Assembly (NCBI GenBank): GCA_007258455.2
Contig: VDFB02018328.1
Coordinates: 62,001-126,000 of the forward strand
Origin: Sequoia sempervirens
Taxonomy: Eukaryota; Streptophyta; Pinopsida; Cupressales; Cupressaceae
Reading direction: 5' to 3'
DNA: 64,000 nt
Shown piece by piece: positions 33,265 through 44,869 of the stretch. Position 1 is the stretch's first letter, and every line of letters begins with the position of its first letter. The notes under the pieces are model-generated. The model worked only from the letters and a program-made list of their open reading frames with translations. It did no database searches and was not told the DNA's origin. A program made the translations under genes and the position numbers.

Positions 33265-36125
33265 ATCTTTTGGTTGTTGGTTCTGGGTATTTCTCTTGTG
33301 AAGATTTCTCAGTTTGTTGGGCTAGAGGAAATCTAGAGGAATGGACTGATTTATTGATCCTTTGGTGAGTGGAAGTCCTGTGATATTCAGAGACAGTGCA
33401 TGCAACTTGAAGGATGGTGAAGATGGAAAAAGGAGTTGATCATGTTGTGATCTATGTCTCCTAATTGGTAGCCATATAACCTTGGTGTATGAGGTGTATT
33501 TTCTTGCTCTGTGGCTGTGTAGCAGTAAAGCTTTCATATTGGGTGTCTATCTGAGAGGCTGCTTGATGATATGAAGAAGCCTAGTTTTTTTCTCAGCCAT
33601 GGAAGAGAGTGCTTATACTAGGTGGTGTTTCCTGGTGTTGGAAGGCACTCTTTCTTGTTTATTATTAGATGATTTGTAAGCTTCTGAATTAGCCTTTCTC
33701 CCTTTCTTGGATGCATGTACATGTTGGTGGTTTTAGATTTGGCTTGAAAGGGAGCCTAGATTTTCTGAACTGCTGTTTACTTTTTAAGGATGCTTTTTAC
33801 TTGCATGGCTCTGTGGTTTTGCAAGTTTTACATGGTTAAGCAACAATTGTGGTCATGTGGAGCTGTTGTTAAGCTATTTTCTAGACCCTGGTTTTTGGGG
33901 TGTTGCTGGATGAGATAGTTGTAGTTTTGCATGCATTCTTTGTGCATGGTTTGAGGAGGTGTGTTTTCTTCTCTACATGGGAGTGTTGGTACATGATTTT
34001 TCACTCAACATTCTTGTGGTGGTGCTTGTGGGTTCCTTGATTATGGTTCTCGTTGTAGACGTGATTGGAAAATCAGGTTTGGTGTGATCTGGTGTTTGAG
34101 TCATGTTGTCTACGTGGTTATCCTCTTTGATATCTCAGTGTTGTAGTTTCCAATGTGATGATGGGTTTGCATGTTCAATGTTTGTGATCTACGAGTTATG
34201 CAGTTGGTGGATTAGCTACCCATTGGATACAATGAGATAACTTGGATGTGGACTGTCTTTATCCATGAGGTTGATTCATTGCTGGTGCAGACTTGTTAGC
34301 TGGCCTTGTCTCTGGTCACTTGTGCATTGGTGTGACTGTTTTGAGATGAGAGGATGGATATTTTTGAGTACTTGAATAGTCGGTTATGGGAACCTGAAGC
34401 AGTTGGTCATGATGCTTGGAGAGCTCGGGTGTCACTTTTCATTGGGAGCTCTAGAAGTGACTGTGGGTACATCACATGGTGGTGAATTGTCTTCTTTAGT
34501 GTTACAAATGTCTCTTGGGAGAGCTCTTAGATCCTGTTACTACAGAAGGGTTCTTTCACATTTACATGGACATTATTTGAAGATGTGCAATATCTTGGAA
34601 CCATGGAGGATGCTTGGAGTCTTTGGCTGAGGTGTTGGTGGTGCTTGACAGGTGATGTTGGTTTTGAGTCTATTTTCTTTATGTCATGGTATACTCTTGG
34701 TGCACTGGAGTTTTGGCATTGTGCATTGTACTTGAGACCATGGCGAAGTCACTTGTAGCATGGTATCTCCTAAGGGGATATGTAGATCATGGTGTCATGA
34801 TAAGTTCCTAATTCAAATGATTGGAGCTTTGACAGTGGTCTAAAAGTCCGAGAAGGCTACATCTTGGTTGAATGTAAGTTCAATAAGAGACCTATGAGGA
34901 TATTTCTCTTGGATTAGTGATGATGACTTGTATATCTTGAAGGAGTATTCTCGTTCTCACTCTTGGTCTACTCGGTAGTTTATCTAAGAGGTATTTGGCC
35001 CATTATATTTTTCAGATGTGTTTGTTTTTTGTTCACTTTCATGATATGGATCTAATTGAATTGTTGTCTAATGGTTCTAGAGGATTCATAGTGGAAGTTG
35101 TACAACTTGTTTTATCTCCTTGTTACTTATGAGAATTGGTAGGAGATGTTGTATGGGCTGATTTCCTGAAATGGGGAATGAACTAGCTTTATCTTCTTTG
35201 AGATGCTTACATCCATGTTGTTTTTTTTTTTAAATTGGTTTGATCTTGGTGATTGAACGAATGGATGTTGTTAAAGCTTCTCTTTTGGGTTGTGAAGAAG
35301 ATCATTCTTGGCACAACTGGCTGTTAGAAATGTATGTAGGAGGATGTTCTATAGGAATATGATGTGCAGGGTTTCTCTTTGTGGCTGTGAAGGTTTGTGG
35401 TGAGATAAATATTTCTTGTAGCAGTTTGTTGTAGGTTGTGCATATCATTGTGGATATTTCCTTGGTACTACATGGTCACATGTTCTATGTGTTGTTATTG
35501 GTAGACTTGTGATGCATTTTTGATCTTTCAGATCTGGATTACTCAGGCAGTGGGAGTTCCTATATGTTTCTTGTCTTCTTCGAATGGTTGGCACTTGGAG
35601 CTTGTATTTGCTGTTAATGAGTTGATTATGGTTTGGCATAAGTTTACTAATGTTGATACCTATGAGGTATGTGTGATTGGATGGAATAGCACAAGCTGTG
35701 GGTGCTATCTTTAGTCGCATGGGTTTATCAGTTGGATAGAGGTAGTCAGTCTGATTGTTGTTCTAGCTGGTTTTTTTTTTTTCTTGTTTCTGGAGAATGA
35801 CTTCACTGGTGGCATGTTGGAAGATGATAGGGTTTGTTGCCTAAATGGTGGACAGCTTGGATGTTGGTGCATAATTCTTGATGGAGCATGAGAGCATGTT
35901 TGAGGTCTATGTGGTTTCCTGGAAGGCTGTGATCGGTTGCATTTTGATTGCTTCGTTGGACAGTGAGTTGTAGTTGGATGCCTAGTCTTGGTTGCAGATT
36001 GTCTGGTGGACTGAATCTGTGGAATCCTGTTGATTGGGTGTCTTGAGTGTTGCAGGTTCTGAACTAGTGGAGCTAGTGTGATCTTAGTTTTTGGTTGCTT
36101 TGGAGGTTCCTGTGTGATTTTCGTC

Positions 36126-36136
36126 AAGTGGGAGAT
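36126..36136 (+). other. Polypurine tract of the LARD
   Basis: aagtgggagat directly before the 3' LTR. Confidence 0.8.
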
Positions 36137-38402
36137 TGTTGGAATTGTGTGCCTCAATCCCACAAGCTAAAACCTCTTGTGAGCAATTTCGGTGAGACTA
36201 TGGAGATGTCTGGCTGACCTACTAGTTGATCCTGACTATCGCTGTGACCTCCTGAATGTCTTGGAGATCGGCATCTGAAACCTTCAACGTACCCTTGGAC
36301 AGTCGGGATGATGTCTTAGCGATGATAGGAAGTCTTGCCGATATTGGCATGACCTTTGGTCTATCTGGTCGATGTGGTAATCAACATGAATTTCTCCTAT
36401 CGGTATGAAGTCCTGGCGATTGGGAGATGTCTCGCTGACAGAGATACAAGTGTTTGTTATTAGGTGCCTAGCGGATGTCAGGGAGACCTATAGCGACTAG
36501 GGTCTTTGGGGTGACTTGAACACTTGGTATGAAGTCCCAGCAACTGAAGAGTGTCTCACTGATATGGTCATCGAGGTAACACAAGGGTCTCGGGAAGAAC
36601 TCTCAGCGACTAATGAATGTCTCGTTGACAACGGGGATACACTTGGAGTCTTCGCTGTAACTCAAAGACTTCGGTGTGAAGTCTTGGTGATAGGAAGGTG
36701 TCTCATTGACAAAAATATGGAGTCATCAGGGTAATGAAAGGGGTTCGCTATGACCTCTTGGCGATAGTGGTAAGTCTGGCCGACAAAGGTACATGTGATT
36801 GGGTGTTTTTGGTGAGACTCCTAGCGAATGGAGTCATCGGAGAAACATGAGGACTTCGATATGAAGTCTCAGTGAATGTGAAATGTCTGGCCGATGGTAT
36901 TCTTTGGTGTGACTCTTGGTGAACACTGAGGTCTTTGAGATGACATGAAGACTCAGTGGGATGTCTTGGCGAGAGCGGTAAGTCTTGCCGATGAGTGTTC
37001 TTTTCGGCATGACTTGAAGACTTTGGTATGAAGTCTTGGCGAACTGCGATGGTCTCACCGATGGATGTGGTCTTCGGAGTAACATAAGGGTTCGGTAAGA
37101 ACTCTTGGCGATAGGGAGATGTCTCACCGACAGTGGAGCATTGTGGTGTAACTTGAAGGCATCAGTATGATGTCTTGGTGAAGAGTGTTTGTCTTGCCGA
37201 TGGGAATCCTGATGTTGGTATGACCTCTCAGTGAAAGTGATAAGTCTTACTGACTGTTGTTTAGTGTTTGGTATAACATAAAGGCTTTGTATGATCTCTC
37301 AGTGAATGACGATAGTCTTGCCGACTGTTGGACATTTCAAAGTGACCTTTGAACTTCAATATGATGTCTCATTGAATGGCAATTGTCTCACCGATGAGAA
37401 TGTTGAGGTCGATGTGACTTGGGAACTTCAGTAAGATGTCTTGGCGATAAGAGGAAGTCTGAGTGACAACTTGTGAACTCGGTATAATGTGTTGTCGATA
37501 ATGAAGACTCTTGGTGACAATGACAATATGGGCTCTGTGGCATCAGGGAGACACGATTAGTGTCTCACTGACATGCGACACAGGTTGAACGCCCTTGATC
37601 GAGTGAAGACTGTCTGACGTGGTGTGATTTAGACAAATTAGAGAGAGAGCAGAATGTGAACCATTTGCTGTGAGACCGTTGCAACCGTTTCTGTGTGGAA
37701 GGAAAATCTCTACACAAGGAAATGGAAACATATTCAACGATAATGATGCTGAGTTGCAGATTGCTGTCTGACAGTTGCAAATGAACTGTTTCACAGAGCC
37801 TGTTGAGAACAAATGCATATATGTATGCATTGGACGTTATGAAAATATAGAGAACAGAGAGAGAGGACCAAGTGGCTGGCTGAAAGGCTGAGGCCATGAG
37901 GCTGAAGCAGAGGAAGAGAGAGGCAGGGGTATGCTGCTAGAATCTCTCCTAATCATGAATGCCATGGTTGATTTCTCAGGGAGAGTTTGCTACCAATTGT
38001 ATCCAGATGAACAAGATGTAATCTCTGAAAAGGCTAAGAGCCTGAAATTGTATTGTAACAATTTTGTTGCTGAATAATATAATGGCTTGATCTTTGCAGT
38101 GTGGGGTTTTTTACCCGAAAGGGTTTTCCCCACGTAAATATTTGTGTTCTGGTTTTTTTTCTCATCTTTCATGTCTGTTGGTTTTTGTAGTAGAATCTAT
38201 TAATGCATGCTGTTGAATTTACATGTGCTTCTCTTAGAAGGATCAATATGGGAAATGAACTGTGTTTGTTCTGCTTTATGACATAGTTGTATGTGTCTTT
38301 GGGGTAATCTAATCAGAAATAAAGTTACCGAAGGCACTATTGTTCTTGGAGGTTACTCTAAGATGCCCCAGATCTCTAATTCTCCACCCTTTTCCCCTAA
38401 CA
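36137..38402 (+). repeat. 3' LTR of the LARD
   Basis: TGTTGGAATTG...CCCCTAACA, 2266 bp. Carries its copy of the hairpin-type repeat array and the empty site of the TIR transposon near 37822. Confidence 0.94.
36240..37590 (+). repeat. Degenerate ~65-bp tandem repeat array (3' LTR copy)
   Basis: Same unit order as 30115-31465. Several units keep CG where the 5' copy lost it (tctcaccgatgg at 37053 versus tctcatcaatgg at 30930) and the reverse is also true, so comparison of the copies recovers older states. Confidence 0.85.
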
Positions 38403-38407
38403 TCTTG
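38403..38407. repeat. Right TSD of the LARD
   Basis: tcttg, identical to 30008-30012. Confidence 0.9.
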
Positions 38408-38515
38408 TACATACAAAAATATGTGTTAGTCCAAAAGCTTCTAAGGAGACTAAAATTTGAGGGTAGATGTATGCCCCCTATTTCCACTTACTTTATGGAG
38501 GTGGAAATAGGATAG
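38408..38515 (+). pseudogene. gag-like fragment, right half
   Basis: Continuation of the coding fragment at 29885-30012: tacatacaaaaatat then agtccaaaagcttctaagg gives IQKY and SPKASK in adjacent frames, followed by GRCMPPISTYFMEVEIG and a TAG. The match to a zinc-knuckle tail is suggestive only. Confidence 0.35.
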
Positions 38516-39170
38516 TCATCTCACCACATTGAACTAATCAGGGTTTTGATGAAACTGCTTCTAGTAAGGTCATGGGAACATAAAACCAAGGACCAAAAAT
38601 TATATGACTTGAACGAGAGTAGAACCATGATTCCAACACAATAGATAACACAAAAAGTAGAGTTTTTAATCTCAAGTTATTTTGATTTGAAGATAATATG
38701 ATATTACCACTTTTTACAATAAGATATAACTTTTTTACCTTTTTGCCATTCATTTTGACTTTCACAGTTTGAGAACCTTGTGAGCTAATCCAAGCATTCC
38801 TAGGAGTGAGGATTCCTCAGTGATGACCATATCACACACTGAGGCTTGAGGCCCTAAGGGTCATGTCACGTGAGGGGTGATGACATGAGAGATGAGTAGA
38901 ATTTTCAATTTCCTTGTAGTTAAGAGCTCAATTTAGGCTATTTTTAATGATTTTTTTGCAAAGATGGGGCACCCCTAACTAAGTTTTGCACCTTAGACCC
39001 GTGAGGGAACTCTTGACTAGCAGTGAACCCCTAAAGCAATTTATGCACCCTAGTCCAACTATGATGCCCCTAACTTGCTATGATGTCTTAGTATTTACAA
39101 TTTGTTACTTTATTTTGATTTATCATTGTATGCCTAACTTAATGAGAGATTTTTTTTGTTGGATGATAGG
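38516..39170. other. Unassigned sequence
   Basis: No coding motif. Contains a small inverted repeat CCTCAGTG/CACTGAGG (38815-38822 and 38837-38844) with a 14-nt loop, of unknown relevance. Confidence 0.4.
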
Positions 39171-39174
39171 TACC

Positions 39175-40030
39175 ACCACACATGTGGGAGCACTCGAGGG
39201 GTCACTTATATAGTATTCTTCATGACCACAAACCTTTTCTCTCTATCGTAGAGAAATATAATCTATGTGATGGTATATTTTGTGTTTACACCATGCACAT
39301 GATGAGTAACCATAATGCTACGATGATGGTACTCATGGAGCGATGGGATGCAAAAACATCTACCTTTTGTTTGTCAATGATAAAGATGATAGTGACATTT
39401 AAGGATGTATATCACATTCTTCAGCTACCCATCCAAGGTAGGATCATGAGCCACGAGGAGGGGAGGACCTCAGATGAGATCCTAACTAACTAGTACTATT
39501 TCATCAACCGTCATATTCCACAGGATGACAAGGGCCAAATTTAGTTACAATGGCTACTAAATGGAGATATGGAGATTCCTTTCATTCGTTGGATTATGAT
39601 CATGACTATAGAATTGGCTGTTACACCAAACAAATGAGGCACACACTTGCATGGGGGCCTCATACATACTATACAGGAAATGTAGGAGTGACATACCATG
39701 TTCACCTAGGGTGAGGCATGTTGGCATACCTATATTATGATCTTAGGTAGTATGTCCATTATGAGTCATAGAGCCTTATGACATGCACCCTTTTCTAGGT
39801 GTGGGAATTCAAGCACATCGCTTCAATGCACCCTACAAGATCATATCCCATAGAGGTAGTGTGGAATTATCCTCTAACCTTTGTTACCCTTTAAAGAGGC
39901 CATGGCAATATGATGACTTAGTATAATGGCACATCATATTTGATTGATAATATGCTTGGAATGTGCTTTGGAGACCCTATAGGACTCTACAACCCTAGAC
40001 AAGACTGTTACAATAGTTTCCAAGGATGCA
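39175..40030 (+). pseudogene. Plant mobile domain (PMD) fragment
   Basis: The open frame 39182-39493 reads FLSIVEKYNLCDGIFCVYTM, then MVLMERWDAKTSTFCLSMIK and IVTFKDVYHILQLPIQGRIM. The pattern L-x-ERW-x-x-x-T-x-TF followed by a VTLEDV-x-x-LLGLPI-like block is the signature of the plant mobile domain, carried by MAIN/MAIL-type genes and by some transposons. After a TAG at about 39490 further readable text (YYFINRHIPQDDKG, WLLNGDMEIPFIRWIM) continues with stops to about 40030. It could be a host-gene relic or cargo of a lost element. Confidence 0.65.
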
Positions 40031-41550
40031 ACATGATCATTTATTTGTTGGTCACTATGAGTAAATTATTATTATTTTTTACTACAATCAAGTGACCAAA
40101 CAATTCAGTCATATTTAGGGGATTCCCATCCCTTAATCGACCTATCTCAGGTCGACTCATAGTGGCACCAAGCCATATGAAATAGCTTGTCCTACCATCA
40201 CAAACATCCCTTTGAGCGATTTTGATGATGAGGAGTGAGACAAACATCTAGTGTTTGATGCAGATGATATTGGATCAAGCATTATGATGAGTCTAGTTTA
40301 TGGTTTAATTTTGGGTAGGATTTATGATCTACTTGTTGAAGTTGTCATGGACCTTGATGTTTGAATGTTGAAATTTTCATGATATTTCCTCAAAACCAGA
40401 CATTGGACCTAATATTATTTCTACAATCTTTAATGACATTGACATGTTATATGGACTATCTATGTTAGTTCTACATGTGGATTAATGAATGTTCTTTAAG
40501 ATGGTTATAGATATGCAATTATTATGCATACTAACATTGCCATGCAAATATAATTAGAGGCCACTAAATTGAGAAGATTCCATCAGCTAGTCATTCTCCA
40601 TAATGTTCAACAAATGAATCATTCAAAGGTAAATGGAGGTCGATGATAAGAGATTCCTCATGCACATGAAATATAACCACCTTGTAATGGTCTTTATTGC
40701 TGTTGAGCAAATGTAGGCACTATTGTAGTGCTAAATCTGCGTTAAGACAAATATGTTTGACCAAATTCCATGTAGGTGTAACTGTCGTTCCACTTTTCTT
40801 TCTTTCCCTAAATGGCGTCCTCCTAGTTTGTGGAGTTGATCCCATTACCTAGTTGGTAGTATAAATAAGAGTTAGATACTCCCTCTTGAGAGGTTGTGCG
40901 ATCTGATGATGTACTTTCATTCTTAGTTTTTAGTAATACAGTTTGCTACTCTATTGTACTCATGATTTCTAGTGGCTAAAATGAAGTTCTAAGTTTGTGC
41001 ATTTGAGTTTACATTAGTTTAGAGGATACTCATCCAAGGGGGTCCACTTGGTGAGAAATCCATCCTTTAGTCTAGTTTAGTTTAGTATTACTTTCTGTTT
41101 AGTAATTAGTTAAGAATCTAACACCGACTATTCCTGTAGCCACTAGAATTCCATTATGTGTCTGTTCCTATAGCTAAAGCAGATAGAGTAGTTTCCAATT
41201 TGTTTTCTTAGATTTTCATTTTTTTCATACATTTCAGTTTAGTATAGTTGTTGGCCGATGTTCAACATTTATGTTATTCCTTTCCAAGCAATTTACTTTC
41301 AACATTGTGTCTTTCTTAGTTGTAGAATAAAAAATGGCTACTTTGAGTTCCTAGTGCACATACTGTGTTGACCCATTTCAAGTTCATGTCCCTAGGTTGA
41401 CAAGTTAAATGTGCCTTCATGATTATTGAAATAGCTATTCAAGTTAGATTTCCAGTCTCTAAATCATAGCTGTAAAGGATTATTTGTTAAATCATTGTAG
41501 GAGGCCAACACATTGCATATACTAGGTGGTGGGATATCACACGTCAAAGT
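40031..41550. other. Unassigned sequence between PMD fragment and acidic tail
   Basis: About 1.5 kb without recognisable domain or terminal repeat. Short open frames on both strands only. Confidence 0.45.
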
Positions 41551-41559
41551 TCTATATTT

Positions 41560-41760
41560 CCTGTAGATCATTTTATTAGAGATCTTGAGCCATGGCCACA
41601 ACATTGGGAGGACTACAAGGAGGAGGAGGAGGAGGAGGAGGATGATTAGGATGTAGGTAGAAATGAGGAGGAGGAGCATCCAACCATTGCAGTAAGAGGA
41701 GATCCAAAGGAATAGGGGGAGGCTAGTGATGCCTCTGAGGAGAGACCTAGGTATTTCCTT
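41560..41760 (+). pseudogene. Acidic coding tail, possibly of the PMD relic
   Basis: Plus-strand reading gives RDLEPWPQHWEDYKEEEE continuing as a Glu/Asp run encoded by a (gga)n microsatellite at 41620-41642, then VGRNEEEEHPTIAVRGDPKE, with TAG stops. The (gga)n run makes other frames and the minus strand open too. Linking it to the PMD fragment is inference from strand and proximity. Confidence 0.3.
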
Positions 41761-41956
41761 CACATATCATGGGCAAACCCTACTACACCTAAGAGACTAA
41801 ACACCTATGAGCATGGGAGATGAACAGAGTGGTTGATACCATGCCCCCTAGCCTCACGAGGGAGTTCAAACATAGACATAGTAGTTGCATGCATGGATAC
41901 TCATTAGCGGGTTGGAAATCCAAGTGATATGATATAAATTTTAGTTTTTTCTTTAT

Positions 41957-42443
41957 TGTTGATTTTCTAGCTCGAAAGATGGGATGTGGAGTTGCTTTAA
42001 AGCAACTTGAGTTGGATTTTCAGCAACATTTTTTTTTATTCTTTAATAGAATGTTTCCGAGTTTGTGAGGACAGGATAAATCCAAGAGTGAATTTATGTA
42101 TGATTTAAATCCAAAGAATGCAAGGAAAAATTCTCTTCTTGCATGCCAAGTAAATAAATTGGGCTCTATATATGTAAGATTTATGTAGAAAACTCATATT
42201 GTATATTCGAAAGAAAAGTTTGTTGTTAGGATGAATAGAAGATCCAAAATTTGTAGGTTTTTCCCCGCATTGGGGTTTCCTGTGTATATCTGTGTTATTG
42301 TCTATTTGTGATTGGCTTCTATTATTTTTTATTCCACTGTTATTAGTTGTTAATTAACCTAGTTGTGTTAATTGTTATAAATCAAATTTATTTCTTTGAA
42401 TTTATTTTTCAATTAATCTATTGCTAGGTTATAGAAATTAACA
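41957..42443 (+). repeat. 5' LTR of copia 2 (start inferred)
   Basis: The end is fixed by the PBS at 42444 (aaattaaca then TGGTATCAGAGC). The start is inferred from TGTTGAT, the inverse of the closing ATTAACA. No second copy is in the window to confirm it. Confidence 0.5.
42167..42173 (+). promoter_or_regulatory. TATA box in the copia 2 LTR
   Basis: TATATAT in the context gggctctatatatgtaag, about 270 bases before the LTR end. Confidence 0.5.
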
Positions 42444-42455
42444 TGGTATCAGAGC
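42444..42455 (+). other. PBS of copia 2 (initiator Met tRNA)
   Basis: TGGTATCAGAGC, perfect, directly adjoining the inferred LTR end. Confidence 0.9.
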
Positions 42456-42547
42456 ACTAAACTCTGAATATGAAGCCAAGATTTGTGACACAGATTTTAA
42501 GAATTTTTTTTCAATTTTTCATCTCCAATTCTTTTTTTTTGTGGCAA

Positions 42548-43320
42548 TGGCAACTAGTGTTCAATGCGAGGATAGGTTTGAAGGTGCGTCTAAGTTCTTG
42601 TAGTGGAAGGTTCAAATTACATCTGTTCTCAAGGAGAATAGGCTATGGACCTATGGTAGTACAAAAGTGACAACACCAAAAAATAATCCTATTGCCTTAG
42701 ATTTGCATGAAGTCAAAGAGGTAAAAGCTCAAAGGATTATCTTGGATGGAGTAAGAGATCATTTAATTCCCCATTTATTAGGGAAAGACACCACCAAGGA
42801 GATGTGGGATACACTCACAAGACTTTATCAGAGCGACTATTAGAGTCGTAAGATGTTGCTCAAGGACAAATTGCATAAAACCAAGATGTACAAAGGTGAG
42901 AGTGTGACCTCTTACTTGTCCAAGCCGACATAGGTCAGGGATGAGCTTGCTGTTGTTGGAGAGACGATTGATAAAGATGAGTTGGTGCGTATAGCCTTGA
43001 ATGGTTTTTCAAAGCATTGAGAAGTGTTTGTGAAGTGTGTTGTCAGTAGAGGTCGACTACCTAATTGGGAAAGACTTTGGGATGATTTTTTTTAGGAGGA
43101 GATCCATGAAGGTGCTCATCAAGGAGACTAGACGAAGAAGGGTCAAGATGAAGAAAATATTACTCTTGCAAGCAATGGTAAGAAGAAGTCCAATAAAGAG
43201 AAAACAAAAGGTTCTTCTTCCAAGAGTGGGAAGAAGAAAGATCTAAGCAAGATAAAATGTTTTTTCTACCATCAGATGGGTCACTATGCTAGTCAATGTC
43301 TGAATAAGAAAAATAAGGAC
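42548..43320 (+). pseudogene. gag of copia 2
   Basis: Starts near 42546 (ATSVQCEDRFEGASKF) and runs through VQITSVLKENRLWTYGS, EVKAQRIILDGVRDHLIPHL, EMWDTLTRLYQSDY and KMLLKDKLHKTKMYKGESV, the capsid pattern of copia gag. The zinc knuckle near 43258-43305 reads CFFYHQMGHYASQC: the second Cys is replaced, His and last Cys remain. TAG stops replace expected Gln at about 42600, 42841 and 42931, and a TGA replaces Trp near 43018. Confidence 0.85.
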
Positions 43321-44700
43321 AAGCAGAAGAAGCAAGTTGCTACTATGACAGAGGTGGACGGGTTTGCATCACGATTTGAGAATGAGCTTTCACTCATTGC
43401 CTGTCAGTCAAGTTCAAATGCCAATAGGGTATGGTATATTGAAAGTGGGGCTTCTTGTCACATGACGGGAGTCAGAGAATGTTTCACCAAGTTGGAGGAG
43501 AAGAAGCTGGATTTCTATATTGAGCTCAAAGACAATGAAAATTACCATGCAACTATTATTGGCACCGTCAAGTTTTAGAGGGTTTCTGGAAAACCCTTGT
43601 TGGTGGAGAATGTGTTGTATGTCCTCGAAATGAAAAATAATTTAATCTTAATTTCTACCTTGGAATAAAAGGGTTGCATTGTGATCTTTGAGAGGGGAAA
43701 AGTCTATATTAATTTGAGGGATTCCAAGGTTACGAAAGTGATTGGAGTCAGGATGACAACTTGTTTCGGTTACAGTTTGACCCATCACATGCACTGGTTA
43801 GTAGTTGCAAAGGGCTAGGAGAATTGTGGCACAAGAGGATGGATCACCTTCACCATGGAGCACTTAATATTCTCAAGGAAATAGTGATAGGGCTACCTAA
43901 GATGAAGACAAAAAAGCATGAGGTGTGCAAAGGTTGTGCACTTGGGAAATATGCCAAGACCAATTTTCTAGGCAATGAAACTAGATCCAAAGGGATTTTA
44001 GATCTTGTACACTCAGATGTGTGTGGCCCATGTCAACAACATCCTTGAGTGGATATCAGTATTATGTTACCTTGATTGATGATTTCTTTAGGAAGACATG
44101 GATATATTTCATGAAGAATAAAGACGAGGTCTTCAGTAGGTTCAAAGAGTTTAAGGACCTTGTGGAGAACCAAATAGGGAGGAAGATCAATATACTGAGC
44201 TCTAATAATGGAGACGAGTATACCTCAAATTCCTTTAATTTTTTTGTGCTCAGGAAGGTATCAAGAAAGAGTTGACAGTTCCATACAACCCTCAACAAAA
44301 TGGGGCTATAGTTGGAGTAGCCAAGGCCATGCTTCATGATTAGAATCTGCCTTGGTTCTTATGGGTAGAAGCTTGCAATAAAACTGTGTATTTGTAGAAT
44401 AGGAGCACTCACAAGGTGTTGGGAAAGTTGACTCCAGAAGACGCGTTCACTGGTAGGAAACTAGATTTGGGGCACATTCGCATCTTTGGATGCCTTGTGT
44501 ATTATTACATTCCTGTTGAGAAGAGAACCAAGTTGGAACCTACTATAGAGAAGGGTATCCTTCTTGGGTACAGTGAAACTTCTAAGGCTTATCGGGTTTA
44601 CATTCCTGCTCTAAGAAAAACAGTGGTTCACAAAGATGTGAAGTTCAAGGAAGAGAGGGCTCTTCGGAAGTATAACTACTTGATGAATGAGGAGGAGTAG
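43321..44700 (+). pseudogene. Protease and integrase of copia 2
   Basis: The protease motif reads WYIESGASCHMTG: the catalytic Asp of DSGA is Glu (43441-43452), enough to inactivate an aspartic protease. Integrase has LWHKRMDHLHHGAL...VCKGCALGKYAK (HHCC, about 43820-43965), HSDVCGP with the first Asp kept, and SNNGDEY where the second Asp is Asn. The third residue region reads NPQQNGAIVGV, without the expected Glu. The C-terminal blocks IRIFGCLVYYYIPVEKRTKL and GYSETSKAYRVYIP follow at 44416-44700. Stops near 44338 and 44394 are TAG at expected Gln. Confidence 0.87.
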
Positions 44701-44869
44701 TTACCCATGGTTGAGGCAACACAAATTCCTCAAACTTTAGTCACACAAGCTAGAGAGTAGAGCAAGTAGGCCGAGCAAGTTGATTAGGAGGAACAAATAA
44801 TTCCTTTGCCTCAAATTCCTATTACCGAGATGAGGAGAAACAAGGAAACTAAGCAAACATTGAGAGAGG

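Larger units (their letters stand above)
33250..36136 (+). other. Non-coding internal region of the LARD
   Basis: 2887 bases between PBS and polypurine tract. Strikingly G+T-rich on the plus strand (many ttgtgg, gttggt, tggtg words), giving long stop-poor frames on the minus strand, for example 35711-36163, that look like coding but are composition effects. No gag, protease, integrase, RT or RNase H motif is found in six frames. Confidence 0.8.
30013..38402 (+). mobile_element. Large non-coding LTR element (LARD-like)
   Basis: LTRs at 30013-33249 (3237 bp including a 969-bp transposon) and 36137-38402 (2266 bp), both TGTTGGAATTG...CTAACA. A PBS (TGGTATCAGAGCC at 33252-33264) and a purine tract (36126-36136) bound an internal region of 2.9 kb with no gag or pol motif in any frame. 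A perfect 5-bp TSD (tcttg) flanks it. Long LTRs with a non-coding internal region define large retrotransposon derivatives, which need enzymes from another element. In the first 255 LTR bases I count about 23 mismatches, mostly transitions, so insertion is old. Confidence 0.93.

Noticed and set aside
34403..34630. Short open frame in the LARD interior as a host gene
   Set aside because: No domain, no supporting composition change and no conserved neighbour; consistent with chance.
35711..36163. 150-codon minus-strand open frame in the LARD interior
   Set aside because: Composition effect of a G+T-rich plus strand; rich in Pro/Thr/His/Gln with no domain and ending at the polypurine tract.
38815..38844. 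Inverted repeat CCTCAGTG/CACTGAGG as terminator or riboswitch
   Set aside because: Short stem with a 14-nt loop, no U-run and no gene context; probably chance.
41620..41645. (gga)n microsatellite as a regulatory site
   Set aside because: A simple repeat of eight or so units that may encode part of an acidic tail; no further support.
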